Assembly (NCBI GenBank): GCA_015146655.1
Contig: VKHL01000132.1
Location: forward strand, 1-64,000
Source: Ochromonas danica
Taxonomy: Eukaryota; Sar; Chrysophyceae; Chromulinales; Chromulinaceae
Direction of reading: 5' to 3'
Length of the DNA: 64,000 bases
Position 1 is the stretch's first letter; the number at the start of each line of letters is the position of its first letter. Positions 11,319 through 22,953 of this stretch are shown piece after piece. The position numbers were made by a program, and so were the translations under genes. Below the pieces are notes generated by a model. It was not told where the DNA came from, did not search any database, and saw nothing but the letters and a program-made list of their open reading frames with translations.

Positions 11319-11939
11319 TTAAATCGTTTTAGCAGGCTTCGTGGCAATGCGCTCCTTTGCAGCCTTCACTGCTTCAATGTTACCCACACGCTCCAAGTAA
11401 GCCTGAACATGAGGGTAAGGATCCAGGCTGATGCCAAGGTAACCAGTCCAGCTCAGAGCCACTGAGAGATAGGCATCAGCCACAGAGAACTTGTTGCCCA
11501 CCAGGAAAGACTTGCTGCCCAACAACGAGTCGTTGATGTAGGTCAACTTCTTCGCCAGCTTCTCACGCAAGTAGCTCTTCACCTCCTCGCTGCCAGGATA
11601 GAACAAACCACCAATCGTGGCATGATACTCAGACGCGATATAGCTCAGGGCCACAAGCAGCTCATAGCGTTCTGTGGTGCCCGCCACAGGAGCCACTTTG
11701 CCAGGAGCTTGGTCAGCAATGAACAGCAATGTGGCTGCATTCTCGTTCAACACCACGCCATTGTCCAACACAATCGCTGGCACATTTCCCTTCGGGTTGA
11801 TGGCATAGAAGTCAGCGCCAGAGGCAGTCTTGTGAGTAGCAAGATCCACTTCTTCCGTTTCCAAGCCAACGCCAGCGACGTAGGCAGAGATGAAAGAAGC
11901 AGCGCCACAAGAAGTAGGGGTGTAGTAAAGCTTAGGCAT
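11319..11939 (-). CDS. Glutathione S-transferase, bacterial beta-class-like, copy 1
   Basis: Intronless, 206 residues, ATG at 11939. The N-terminal thioredoxin-like half (about 1-80) starts MPKLYYTPTSCGAASF. Its Cys11 matches the beta-class cysteine (Cys10 in E. coli GstA), and NPKGNVPAIVLDNG carries the cis-proline. LNENAATLLFIAD matches the glutathione gamma-glutamyl site region. The helical C-terminal half includes KFSVADAYLSVALSW, close to the GstA segment FTIADAYLFTVLRW. GSTs of this class conjugate electrophiles with glutathione and can form mixed disulfides through the cysteine. Cytosolic location is inferred from the absence of a targeting sequence. Codons are visibly richer in G and C than in the neighbouring kinase gene. 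Copy 1 lies at the array edge, with an intact upstream region shared with the other copies. Confidence 0.92.
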   Translation of the reverse strand: MPKLYYTPTSCGAASFISAYVAGVGLETEEVDLATHKTASGADFYAINPKGNVPAIVLDNGVVLNENAATLLFIADQAPGKVAPVAGTTERYELLVALSYIASEYHATIGGLFYPGSEEVKSYLREKLAKKLTYINDSLLGSKSFLVGNKFSVADAYLSVALSWTGYLGISLDPYPHVQAYLERVGNIEAVKAAKERIATKPAKTI

Positions 11940-12194
11940 GGTTAAGAGTGAATAGGTGGTTGGGTTGTAGAAAGCAAAAGGAGATAGATTGATTCAATTG
12001 TGAGTGAAGGAGCGAAGGATGGATATTGGAAGGAGCACACATGGTGATAAGATTCCACAAGAAGAGGAAGAAGATTGTCAAGATGGCGAGAGCTCAGCAG
12101 GTTAACACTTGTTACGATGCGTGGTGAGCTGGTGGTGAAAACGGAAACAAACAACAACGAAAACGGAAAACAAAAACAACAAAAGCACACTGGA

Positions 12195-12230
12195 TTCCAT
12201 GTTGTTCCATGTTGTTCCATGTTGTTCCAT
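12195..12230. repeat. Decamer minisatellite upstream of GST copy 1
   Basis: Three tandem copies of GTTGTTCCAT preceded by ATTCCAT, lying about 255-290 bp upstream of the GST copy 1 start codon. The same block recurs upstream of each GST gene, near 13394, 14593 and 15792; the last has four decamers instead of three. It may be a regulatory repeat or simple slippage. Confidence 0.75.
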
Positions 12231-12517
12231 CATTTCATGCTGATCTTCATGAGAGTGAATCGTGAAAGAAGTAAGAGTGTATCTGATGTCCATAGCAGTG
12301 ATGAAGGGTGCAGCTCTTTCATTCAGAAAGAACAAACCATGATGCAGATGCTTTTCTATCAATTGGAGGTAGTCTATTCAATAGTAAGAAAACATATCGA
12401 AGATTGCATTTCAATAGAAAGTAACTCATCAGTTTACAAACCAACTTGTACACTGGTCAAAAGATACAGAAAGAAATATTAACCTAGCTACACATGCTGT
12501 TGCTCATCATGCACTCC

Positions 12518-13138
12518 TTAAATCGTTTTAGCAGGCTTCGTGGCAATGCGCTCCTTTGCAGCCTTCACTGCTTCAATGTTACCCACACGCTCCAAGTAAG
12601 CCTGAACATGAGGGTAAGGATCCAGGCTGATGCCAAGGTAACCAGTCCAGCTCAGAGCCACTGAGAGATAGGCATCAGCCACAGAGAACTTGTTGCCCAC
12701 CAGGAAAGACTTGCTGCCCAACAACGAGTCGTTGATGTAGGTCAACTTCTTCGCCAGCTTCTCACGCAAGTAGCTCTTCACCTCCTCGCTGCCAGGATAG
12801 AACAAACCACCAATCGTGGCATGATACTCAGACGCGATATAGCTCAGGGCCACAAGCAGCTCATAGCGTTCTGTGGTGCCCGCCACAGGAGCCACTTTGC
12901 CAGGAGCTTGGTCAGCAATGAACAGCAATGTGGCTGCATTCTCGTTCAACACCACGCCATTGTCCAACACAATCGCTGGCACATTTCCCTTCGGGTTGAT
13001 GGCATAGAAGTCAGCGCCAGAGGCAGTCTTGTGAGTAGCAAGATCCACTTCTTCCGTTTCCAAGCCAACGCCAGCGACGTAGGCAGAGATGAAAGAAGCA
13101 GCGCCACAAGAAGTAGGGGTGTAGTAAAGCTTAGGCAT
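12518..13138 (-). CDS. Glutathione S-transferase, beta-class-like, copy 2
   Basis: Protein identical to copy 1 over all 206 residues, with ATG at 13138. The spacer to copy 1's start (about 580 bp) carries the decamer block and presumably copy 1's promoter, so each gene in the array appears to have its own complete promoter and 3' region rather than sharing a transcript. Confidence 0.92.
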   Translation of the reverse strand: MPKLYYTPTSCGAASFISAYVAGVGLETEEVDLATHKTASGADFYAINPKGNVPAIVLDNGVVLNENAATLLFIADQAPGKVAPVAGTTERYELLVALSYIASEYHATIGGLFYPGSEEVKSYLREKLAKKLTYINDSLLGSKSFLVGNKFSVADAYLSVALSWTGYLGISLDPYPHVQAYLERVGNIEAVKAAKERIATKPAKTI

Positions 13139-13716
13139 GGTTAAGAGTGAATAGGTGGTTGGGTTGTAGAAAGCAAAAGGAGATAGATTGATTCAATTGT
13201 GAGTGAAGGAGCGAAGGATGGATATTGGAAGGAGCACACATGGTGATAAGATTCCACAAGAAGAGGAAGAAGATTGTCAAGATGGCGAGAGCTCAGCAGG
13301 TTAACACTTGTTACGATGCGTGGTGAGCTGGTGGTGAAAACGGAAACAAACAACAACGAAAACGGAAAACAAAAACAACAAAAGCACACTGGATTCCATG
13401 TTGTTCCATGTTGTTCCATGTTGTTCCATCATTTCATGCTGATCTTCATGAGAGTGAATCGTGAAAGAAGTAAGAGTGTATCTGATGTCCATAGCAGTGA
13501 TGAAGGGTGCAGCTCTTTCATTCAGAAAGAACAAACCATGATGCAGATGCTTTTCTATCAATTGGAGGTAGTCTATTCAATAGTAAGAAAACATATCGAA
13601 GATTGCATTTCAATAGAAAGTAACTCATCAGTTTACAAACCAACTTGTACACTGGTCAAAAGATACAGAAAGAAATATTAACCTAGCTACACATGCTGTT
13701 GCTCATCATGCACTCC

Positions 13717-14337
13717 TTAAATCGTTTTAGCAGGCTTCGTGGCAATGCGCTCCTTTGCAGCCTTCACTGCTTCAATGTTACCCACACGCTCCAAGTAAGC
13801 CTGAACATGAGGGTAAGGATCCAGGCTGATGCCAAGGTAACCAGTCCAGCTCAGAGCCACTGAGAGATAGGCATCAGCCACAGAGAACTTGTTGCCCACC
13901 AGGAAAGACTTGCTGCCCAACAACGAGTCGTTGATGTAGGTCAACTTCTTCGCCAGCTTCTCACGCAAGTAGCTCTTCACCTCCTCGCTGCCAGGATAGA
14001 ACAAACCACCAATCGTGGCATGATACTCAGACGCGATATAGCTCAGGGCCACAAGCAGCTCATAGCGTTCTGTGGTGCCCGCCACAGGAGCCACTTTGCC
14101 AGGAGCTTGGTCAGCAATGAACAGCAATGTGGCTGCATTCTCGTTCAACACCACGCCATTGTCCAACACAATCGCTGGCACATTTCCCTTCGGGTTGATG
14201 GCATAGAAGTCAGCGCCAGAGGCAGTCTTGTGAGTAGCAAGATCCACTTCTTCCGTTTCCAAGCCAACGCCAGCGACGTAGGCAGAGATGAAAGAAGCAG
14301 CGCCACAAGAAGTAGGGGTGTAGTAAAGCTTAGGCAT
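13717..14337 (-). CDS. Glutathione S-transferase, beta-class-like, copy 3
   Basis: Protein identical to copies 1, 2 and 4 (206 residues, ATG at 14337). It is an internal unit of the array with the same flanks as copy 2. Cys11, the cis-proline loop and the C-terminal helical domain are all intact, so there is no sign of decay. Confidence 0.92.
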   Translation of the reverse strand: MPKLYYTPTSCGAASFISAYVAGVGLETEEVDLATHKTASGADFYAINPKGNVPAIVLDNGVVLNENAATLLFIADQAPGKVAPVAGTTERYELLVALSYIASEYHATIGGLFYPGSEEVKSYLREKLAKKLTYINDSLLGSKSFLVGNKFSVADAYLSVALSWTGYLGISLDPYPHVQAYLERVGNIEAVKAAKERIATKPAKTI

Positions 14338-14915
14338 GGTTAAGAGTGAATAGGTGGTTGGGTTGTAGAAAGCAAAAGGAGATAGATTGATTCAATTGTG
14401 AGTGAAGGAGCGAAGGATGGATATTGGAAGGAGCACACATGGTGATAAGATTCCACAAGAAGAGGAAGAAGATTGTCAAGATGGCGAGAGCTCAGCAGGT
14501 TAACACTTGTTACGATGCGTGGTGAGCTGGTGGTGAAAACGGAAACAAACAACAACGAAAACGGAAAACAAAAACAACAAAAGCACACTGGATTCCATGT
14601 TGTTCCATGTTGTTCCATGTTGTTCCATCATTTCATGCTGATCTTCATGAGAGTGAATCGTGAAAGAAGTAAGAGTGTATCTGATGTCCATAGCAGTGAT
14701 GAAGGGTGCAGCTCTTTCATTCAGAAAGAACAAACCATGATGCAGATGCTTTTCTATCAATTGGAGGTAGTCTATTCAATAGTAAGAAAACATATCGAAG
14801 ATTGCATTTCAATAGAAAGTAACTCATCAGTTTACAAACCAACTTGTACACTGGTCAAAAGATACAGAAAGAAATATTAACCTAGCTACACATGCTGTTG
14901 CTCATCATGCACTCC

Positions 14916-15536
14916 TTAAATCGTTTTAGCAGGCTTCGTGGCAATGCGCTCCTTTGCAGCCTTCACTGCTTCAATGTTACCCACACGCTCCAAGTAAGCC
15001 TGAACATGAGGGTAAGGATCCAGGCTGATGCCAAGGTAACCAGTCCAGCTCAGAGCCACTGAGAGATAGGCATCAGCCACAGAGAACTTGTTGCCCACCA
15101 GGAAAGACTTGCTGCCCAACAACGAGTCGTTGATGTAGGTCAACTTCTTCGCCAGCTTCTCACGCAAGTAGCTCTTCACCTCCTCGCTGCCAGGATAGAA
15201 CAAACCACCAATCGTGGCATGATACTCAGACGCGATATAGCTCAGGGCCACAAGCAGCTCATAGCGTTCTGTGGTGCCCGCCACAGGAGCCACTTTGCCA
15301 GGAGCTTGGTCAGCAATGAACAGCAATGTGGCTGCATTCTCGTTCAACACCACGCCATTGTCCAACACAATCGCTGGCACATTTCCCTTCGGGTTGATGG
15401 CATAGAAGTCAGCGCCAGAGGCAGTCTTGTGAGTAGCAAGATCCACTTCTTCCGTTTCCAAGCCAACGCCAGCGACGTAGGCAGAGATGAAAGAAGCAGC
15501 GCCACAAGAAGTAGGGGTGTAGTAAAGCTTAGGCAT
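14916..15536 (-). CDS. Glutathione S-transferase, beta-class-like, copy 4
   Basis: Protein identical to the other three (206 residues, ATG at 15536). Its upstream region has four GTTGTTCCAT decamers rather than three. About 350 bp upstream of the start (15886) it leaves the repeat and enters diverged single-copy sequence, so this gene probably carries the ancestral promoter flank. Confidence 0.92.
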   Translation of the reverse strand: MPKLYYTPTSCGAASFISAYVAGVGLETEEVDLATHKTASGADFYAINPKGNVPAIVLDNGVVLNENAATLLFIADQAPGKVAPVAGTTERYELLVALSYIASEYHATIGGLFYPGSEEVKSYLREKLAKKLTYINDSLLGSKSFLVGNKFSVADAYLSVALSWTGYLGISLDPYPHVQAYLERVGNIEAVKAAKERIATKPAKTI

Positions 15537-15885
15537 GGTTAAGAGTGAATAGGTGGTTGGGTTGTAGAAAGCAAAAGGAGATAGATTGATTCAATTGTGA
15601 GTGAAGGAGCGAAGGATGGATATTGGAAGGAGCACACATGGTGATAAGATTCCACAAGAAGAGGAAGAAGATTGTCAAGATGGCGAGAGCTCAGCAGGTT
15701 AACACTTGTTACGATGCGTGGTGAGCTGGTGGTGAAAACGGAAACAAACAACAACGAAAACGGAAAACAAAAACAACAAAAGCACACTGGATTCCATGTT
15801 GTTCCATGTTGTTCCATGTTGTTCCATGTTGTTCCATCATTTCATGCTGATCTTCATGAGAGTGAATCGTGAAAGAAGTAAGAGT

Positions 15886-16341
15886 CTATCTGATGTCCGT
15901 AGTAGTGATGGATGATGAGCGATGTTTGAACAAAGTATCCTCTACACAATTCTTTCATTCAGAAAGAACAAACCATTATGCAGAAGCTATATATGGCCAA
16001 TGCAGATTGCTAAAACAATACTTGAGCCATACAGATAGTAGCTAAGAATGGGTCATTAAGGAGTAACAATGATCTATCTATTCACTTCTGAGAGTTACAA
16101 TTCTTTTTAATGATTCTCATATCTCTGAAATACATAATACCAAATAGGGGGAGAGAGAGATATATAGGAAACAGCGTGTCTTTACAGGACACAGGACATA
16201 CTACACCACATAATAATCCATTGCCAGCCTATGAAGGCGGGTTAGAGGAATTGCATGATCAAATATTAACATAGGGAAAGAGTATAAACGAATACAACAT
16301 CATCACCAATTGAAAGAGAAAGCCATAAAAGGTTGTGCTAT
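15886..16341. other. Gene-free spacer with a diverged GST-unit edge
   Basis: The first ~100 bp still resemble the array unit (for example ATTCTTTCATTCAGAAAGAAC and ACAAACCATTATGCAGAAGC) but with many changes. The rest is AT-rich spacer before the stop of the kinase gene. I see no coding or RNA feature. Confidence 0.5.
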
Positions 16342-19300
16342 TTACATCGACTCCATCATACAACTTGTTCCACTTGCAAAGTCTGAGAAAGATCTAACTC
16401 GAGCCTCGATAGGAACATTTTGTTCACCAGTTGGTTCATTAATATCTTCACGATCTTCATCATTTTCATCTTCTTCAGGTACTGTAAAGACTACACCACT
16501 ATCGGAAGTCTCCATATCTCTTGATTGATCTAACGTTGACAAGAAAGAATGACCTTGAGAAAGACCTAAAATCTTACCTTGACTATAGCGACTGCTACTT
16601 GGTAAAGGATGCTTATTCTTGACAACTCGACGTACACGTTGCATATTCAATTTATGACGTGTAATACTAGATGAATTTCGTTCATCTAGTTCTTGCATGG
16701 ACATATGAATCTTATCACGAATCAAAGGCTCTCCATAAAAGAGTAACTTCTCTTTTAAATCATATTTACCCAATTTGAATTCAGCAGGTTTAAGAGGCAT
16801 ATCCATGGTAGGTAAAGCAGTCCAATCAATACCTTGGAAATAAGGATGTTCTCGAAGAGCCATAGCTCCTTCAATTGTTCCAATACGATTCTCAGGATTC
16901 TTTTGTAATAGTTTCGTTACCAAATCATAAGCAGATTCATCAAATGCTTTGAGAGGAAGTAAATCAGGATCAGAACCAACAATCTTATCTCTCACTTCAG
17001 CAGGTCCTTCACCTTGGAAGACATGTTGTCTGACAATACAGATATAGATGGATATACCAAGAGCCCACCAATCTACTGGTTCACCATATCGATGCTCATG
17101 AATAACTTCTGGTGCAATATAATGGATAGTACCTACTACACTATGTTCTTCTTCACCACCCGCTCGTGGTAGATCAGATCGCAACATTGTTGTAGTACTT
17201 GTACTATTACTTGGATTTAGACTATGATTTGGTTCTATAGGACCTTCTCTTGGCGGTTGAGAAGGTTCATAATGAATATTGAATAGACGACGATAAGTCA
17301 CTTCATCTAACTCATCTAACATCTCTTCAAAACATTCTTTTGCACCTGCTTCAATCACTTGTAATGCGACATCTGATAATGCATTAACAACATAAATTGG
17401 AATATGACTACGTAATGTTGTACAAATATAATGTACAGTATCAACAAGATCTTGTGTTTCTAATCGACCTTTCCCACCATCAATAAAGACTGCTTCAATA
17501 TTCTTATCATGTAATAATGTCACAGCAAATAGACGATCTTTCACTGTTGTAACATCAATACGTAAATTAGATTCTTCACCAAAGATCTTTTCTGCTGTAA
17601 CAAAGGAAGTATCACGACCACGTGATGATTTACTTTTATCTCTTCCACAAAGGATTTGTAAGATAGGAACAATAAAGACTTTCTTTGGAACATCTCTTCC
17701 AGCAAGATAAGCTTTAGGTGGTAAATATTTTTGTAATTGTGCATGAACATCTTCATTAATACCTAATGTACTTAGACCATTAGTAGATGAAGTATCAACT
17801 GATTGAGGAGCACCAACAATCTTAGAAAGACCAAAATCTGCTAATTTCAGATGACCTTTCCCATCTAATGACACATGACATGAGTATGAATATGTTAGCC
17901 AATGTCAATGAGATAATAGTAGATAATGACTTACCAATCATACAATTAGCAGGTTTAATATCACGATGAATAATTCCAACACTATGTACATATTCAATAG
18001 CTGAAACAAGTTCAGCAAACCATAATTTTAATACATAGAGTGATGGATTATCACGATCAACAACTTGTTTAAGATTTCCACTACTTAGATAATCCATGAC
18101 AAGATAAAGTTGATTACGTTCAATAAAAGCACATTTCAAACTAACAACATTAGGATGATTCATACGTTGTAAGATAATACATTCTCTTTGCATCATACGT
18201 GACATTACTGAATTTTCTTTTAATGGTACAGCTTTAATAGCATAGAATTTATTAGTATATTTCTCACATAATAGATGTACAGCACCATATCCACCTTTAC
18301 CTAACATACCAGAATAGGTAAAATCATTTAATTGCATACCATTATAAGTACTATCAATTTGTATCCAATACATATCATTCCATGAATCATCAACTTTTAA
18401 TCGATGTAATAAATCTTCAGCAGGTAGAATCTTAGCTAATTCATGTTCTAATTGACTTGAAGCATAAAATGCATCAGCATTATAAGATGCCATACAAACA
18501 GCACGATCACGTGCATTACAGTCAATATCAAAATGATAATAATTACTTCCTAAGAATCCTAAACATGCTGGACCTACATTAATACCAACACCTACAGCAA
18601 TATGAATATTATTTTGTTTACAAAATTTATCTAATTGATCACGTATAACACGAAAAAATAAAACAGCACGTGCTGAATGACTTGATGGAACACGTAATCC
18701 TGTGATACGATCCCATGAAGCATCTTTACATACTGCTGCAATATGTATACCAGAGAAATTTGAAACTTTTAATAATCCACTTTCTGCAAACGCTTCATCA
18801 ACCATTTCATTTACACGATCCATAATATTACAAAAATCTTGTGGACCTAAGAAACCTGATAATTTATCAGCTGGTTTAATATGTACAACTGCTAATGCTG
18901 TATTACGATAGAAATTAGGTTTAAAAATATCTTTATTAAATTTAAAAGCTGCTTCCGGTGAGAGAATATGTATGACTTTCCTGGTATTAATAGCTTGTTC
19001 ACGATATTGTGCTAAGGCATAAGGTAATAATTGATGTTCAACAATATAAGAGACAAAAGCTAAATGTTGTATAATCCAAAAGCAAAAATCTAATCCTAAT
19101 AAAACTAATATAGTAGATAGATGTGCTTGTGGAAACCATACTTCATTTTTAATATATTGTCGTATTAGGATAATCACACGACAAATGACACCATCTAATA
19201 ATGATAAGATAGCATCTTCTCTCATATGACTTGGTACTTGGAATAGTAAGAATAATAACATATTAACATCACCACCAAAGTCACCATATTCTTTACGTGT

Positions 19301-22300
19301 AATATCCTTTGAGAAGAGTACATGAAATAAGACATTATCAGGTAAGGATAAGAAGATTAAAGCACGTAGTATAATCATTACCATACTACCAACACGTCCA
19401 TAGACTCTTTCTAAAGTTAAGGATAACATATTATGTAATGTAAATAATTGTAAAAATCCAATTAAATCAAATCCTTTCGATACAGAAGGTGATAATAGAC
19501 AATTACGAAGTACAGCATAAGAGACAGCAGCAAAGGCAAAGTTAATACAGAAGCTGAAAAAGCTATGATGAACAATTGATCGACTATCACCAGCATACTT
19601 TGCCCAACTTCGATAATAAGGTAAAGGACCTATTGTATCATCATCACTATCATCATCTATTATACCATTTTCAACTTTAGATCGTGCAGATGGAAGAGGT
19701 TCAAATCCTGTTGTAGCATGCAAGTTGTTAACCTTGTTATTGTCATCAGCATAAGATAATTTACTTTCTATGATTTCTTCATTTTGATATAATGTTTTAG
19801 ACAATGTTGCACCACTTATACCATGATCAGATAATTTCCTTGTAACTTTACATGACTTTCCATCTTGATGGATAGGATTACAATCATTATTATCAACTGC
19901 TACTTTAGAATATTTCATACTATGAAAAGGACTTGAAAACATTTTCCACCATTCTTTTTTCTTTCCTTCTAATAACCATCTACATCCAATTAAATCAATT
20001 AATTGTGGAACAATTAATAAATTAATTGGACTGGAATTAAATAGACGTGTTTGATCTTTTTCACGTATTTTCAATGATGTTTTTGTAGCAAAAATCTCAA
20101 CATCATCAATACTTTCAGGATGAAATTGTATTGTAAAGAAATCTTTTACATTGGCTATAAATAAAGATTGTACAATTTCAAAAATTTCCTTTTCCATTAT
20201 TTCATGTTTCTTTGCCATTTCTTCTTCATTACATGGTATGGAATTAGGACACCCTTTAGTATAATCTTCTACATCAAATCCAAATCTTTCACGTACGGTT
20301 GTACGAAATTCAATACCTAAATCTTCCATCCAATAGGTAGGATCCCAATAAGCATACCAACTATCTTTAGCATGTTGTTGTATGGTAGTACGTCCAGCAT
20401 TCCATCGATTAATTAAATCAACATAATCTGGACGATAATTCAAAACATCAAAATCAAATCCACAATCTACAACTCCTATTGAAGGATGTTTTAAAGCACC
20501 CATTTTATCCTTGTCAGCAGTAGTAGCAGTTGGTAAGAAAGCATTTGATTCTTTCTCATTAAATCCATCGAGACCATCACTTTCATGAAATACATCAATT
20601 AATTCCACATCAAAACATCTTGATAATAACTTAAATAATCCTTCTAAATGAGTATCATCTACAGGTTCTTTACGTAATAGATCCATTACATTAGTAACAC
20701 AATGACAAGAAGTTACAGCACCAGGATTCCAAGGTGGAATAACTGCAATACGTTCTGTTGTAACTGTTACAGAAGAATCTTGTCGTAAACGCTTCATTAA
20801 TGAGATTTGATGACGTGCTGAATCTCCAATAATAATCTTTCCAAATTGTTGTAAATCTGTCATTTGGAAAACTAAACGAACTTCTTGTCCATAAAGTTCA
20901 AAATGTGGAGAATTTACAAATCCACCAATAATATTACCAAAGTCTAATGCTAAAGCCAGTTCAATATCATACTTCTTTAAAGAAGAAAGGATATAACAAC
21001 AGAATTGTAAAGCAGCAAAACAATTCATCATATCTGATTGAAGACTTCGAAAGAATCCCAAACAACCAATCCAAGTACTACCAAAGCGTCGTACTGGAGT
21101 AATACAATAATGTTCTGCAACACAATCCATTAATGCAAAGATAATATTTCGAATCTTTAAGTCGAGTGCACATTCTGATCCACCACCACCCACACGAATA
21201 GCAATAATAGCACTACTTCTACGATCAGAATGATCTAATCGACTAAGCATCTCTACAGTCACTTTTCCTTCATCAAAGTCACTAATGATATTATGAGCTA
21301 ATGCAGATTCAATTAACTTTCCCTTTGGACGACATTCTTTTTCTGTTTTGATATCATCAATGGTATCAACTACTTTATTTGATAGCAGTGGTTGTACAGT
21401 CTTAGCACGAGCTGGTGGGTAACCCAGAAGGTCTGAGGATGGGATAGAAGAAATTTCATGATAGTTCACGTTATGAGAATTGGTCTGATCGGAAGTGGAT
21501 CCTTGATCAACAGACCGTTGACTATGTAATTCATGTTCAGATTGACTTTTCCGTCCTGCATAGGATCTTTCCTCTGCAGATGATCGATCTTGTACATCTT
21601 GTTGAGAAAGATCTGTTGTTGCTTGTTGACATTCTGTCACAGGAATAGGAAGAGAAATAGAAGAATAGGCTTGATCAATAATATCTTGTGGTAAATGTGC
21701 TGATATTAATGCTTCACAACGACTTCTTTCATATTTCATACGAGAATTTAATGAAATTAATAATCGTACATGTTGCCATAGACGTAATGCATTTCTCTTG
21801 TAAATATGTTGTAAAAACAAAGCAACAAAGAAATAGGACCATAACATCAGGTTTGAATTATAATACCAACCTACTTCACCTCTTGTTGTTGCACCAACAT
21901 TAGATGAAAATGCTAAACAAAGAGCAAAGTTATCAAAGAAAGTTCGATAGTACATGACCCGGAAAAGGATAATATAGGCCAAATAAGACACCATACATTG
22001 TTTTCGACCAATAATAGCTTCCATACAAATTAGACAGACTTGTAAAGCAATCGCTGTTAATGCAGCTAAACGATTTTTAAATCTTGTAGAATGGAAGAAA
22101 GGTAATATGGAGAGAATGACGGAAATGATAATATAGCCAATGAGTTTGATGGCAGTCCATTCAAACTCTTTTAATTTCGCAATAACATAGACAATGGTTC
22201 CTATAGAAACAACAACTTCAAAATTTAATGGGAAGAAATAAACTTTTGGTTTTGTCGCACGCCAATAGGCACTAAAGGAAGTGATAATAGAAGTTCGAGA

Positions 22301-22306
22301 CATCAT
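16342..22306 (-). CDS. Membrane protein with two degenerate class III cyclase domains fused to an AGC-type kinase
   Basis: Two exons: 22306..17935 (ATG at 22306; an in-frame Met follows) and 17864..16342, giving 1964 residues. The 70-bp intron (17865-17934, GTAAGT...TAG) joins HRDIKPANCMI to DGKGHLKLADFG. Order: 5-6 membrane segments (about 25-175); a class III cyclase-like domain (about 360-500, ending IIIGDSARHQ); a second membrane cluster (about 910-1115); a second cyclase-like domain (about 1135-1290, GVGINVGPACLGFLG). A Ser/Thr kinase follows, with P-loop GKGGYG near 1336, HRD 1447-1449, DFG 1467-1469 and APE 1708-1710. The metal-binding DIxGFT motif of active cyclases is missing in both cyclase domains. 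The 240-residue DFG-APE gap recalls Greatwall/Rim15 kinases, and GHLKLADFGLSK fits the AGC/MAST group. A membrane signalling kinase is inferred; the ligand is unknown. Confidence 0.82.
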
Positions 22307-22431
22307 CACGAACAATCTAATTATTGATAATAGCAAGTAATCTTGATTTTATTTTAGGGAAGGAAAATTAAGGTCAGGTAAGGTGAGATAAGATAAGGTA
22401 GGAAAAAGAGTTTGAATTAATAATCTGATAA

Positions 22432-22626
22432 TTATAGAATAGTTCTCTCTATACGACTTGTTTTATAAATATTCTGCTGCTGCCGCTCTCTCTTGATGTC
22501 GTTGCGCCAAGGTCGTTCCAGGCCATGGCTTAGGACATGGTGCGACGCTTGGATAGGCCATGTGGCGGATGGCCTGGGTAGTATGTAGAGATTTGAAACT
22601 CGTACTTTTCGACTTTTACTGCTCAT
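22432..22626 (-). CDS. Small hypothetical protein, 64 residues
   Basis: Starts ATG at 22626 (MSSKSRKVRVSNLYILPRP) and ends at TAA. It is basic, with a central HGLERPW motif and no membrane segment, and lies between the kinase start and the sterol isomerase end on the same strand. I do not recognise it. It could be a real small gene, or open sequence inside the 5' leader of the kinase gene. Confidence 0.3.
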   Translation of the reverse strand: MSSKSRKVRVSNLYILPRPSATWPIQASHHVLSHGLERPWRNDIKRERQQQNIYKTSRIERTIL

Positions 22627-22953
22627 CTATCACATAGACTTCAATAATTTCGATCACTTCCTGTTTACTATTATCAGGTAGTATAGAGCTTTCTGAATTA
22701 AGTCTTAGAGAAGGAGTTGTAATCTAAAATTACAACTGCCTTCATTAGTGAGCTGATTTTGATTGCTCAATGCTTTGCAATTGTGGGTCTTTGCTTTGAT
22801 AACGCAATGCCAACAAAAATACCATTGAAACAATACCATTGCCAACAAAAATTCAAACCCAAATTCTATACATCCAATCAAATACTGACCACTTTTACAA
22901 TTCTCTAGTAATGGTAGAGACGAAGAAGCAATAATCTAAGCACTCAAAGCTTG

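Larger units (their letters stand above)
11215..15885. repeat. Tandem array of 1199-bp units, each with one GST gene
   Basis: Four GST genes are spaced exactly 1199 bp apart (stops at 11319, 12518, 13717, 14916). Coding regions, upstream regions and downstream regions match in every stretch I compared. The only unit difference I saw inside the array is one extra 10-bp step in a short minisatellite upstream of the last gene. Outside the array the sequence diverges at once: at 11214 on the left, and at a G-to-C change at 15886 followed by weaker similarity on the right. Such uniformity means very recent amplification, ongoing homogenisation, or an assembly artefact. Confidence 0.9.

Noticed and set aside
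11622-11945. Plus-strand open frame opposite each GST gene
   Set aside because: Antisense shadow of a well-supported GST coding sequence.
12075-12482. Plus-strand open frame of 135 codons in each GST spacer
   Set aside because: It starts at a non-ATG codon, has low-complexity Asn/Gln sequence from the promoter and minisatellite, and recurs only because the whole unit is duplicated.
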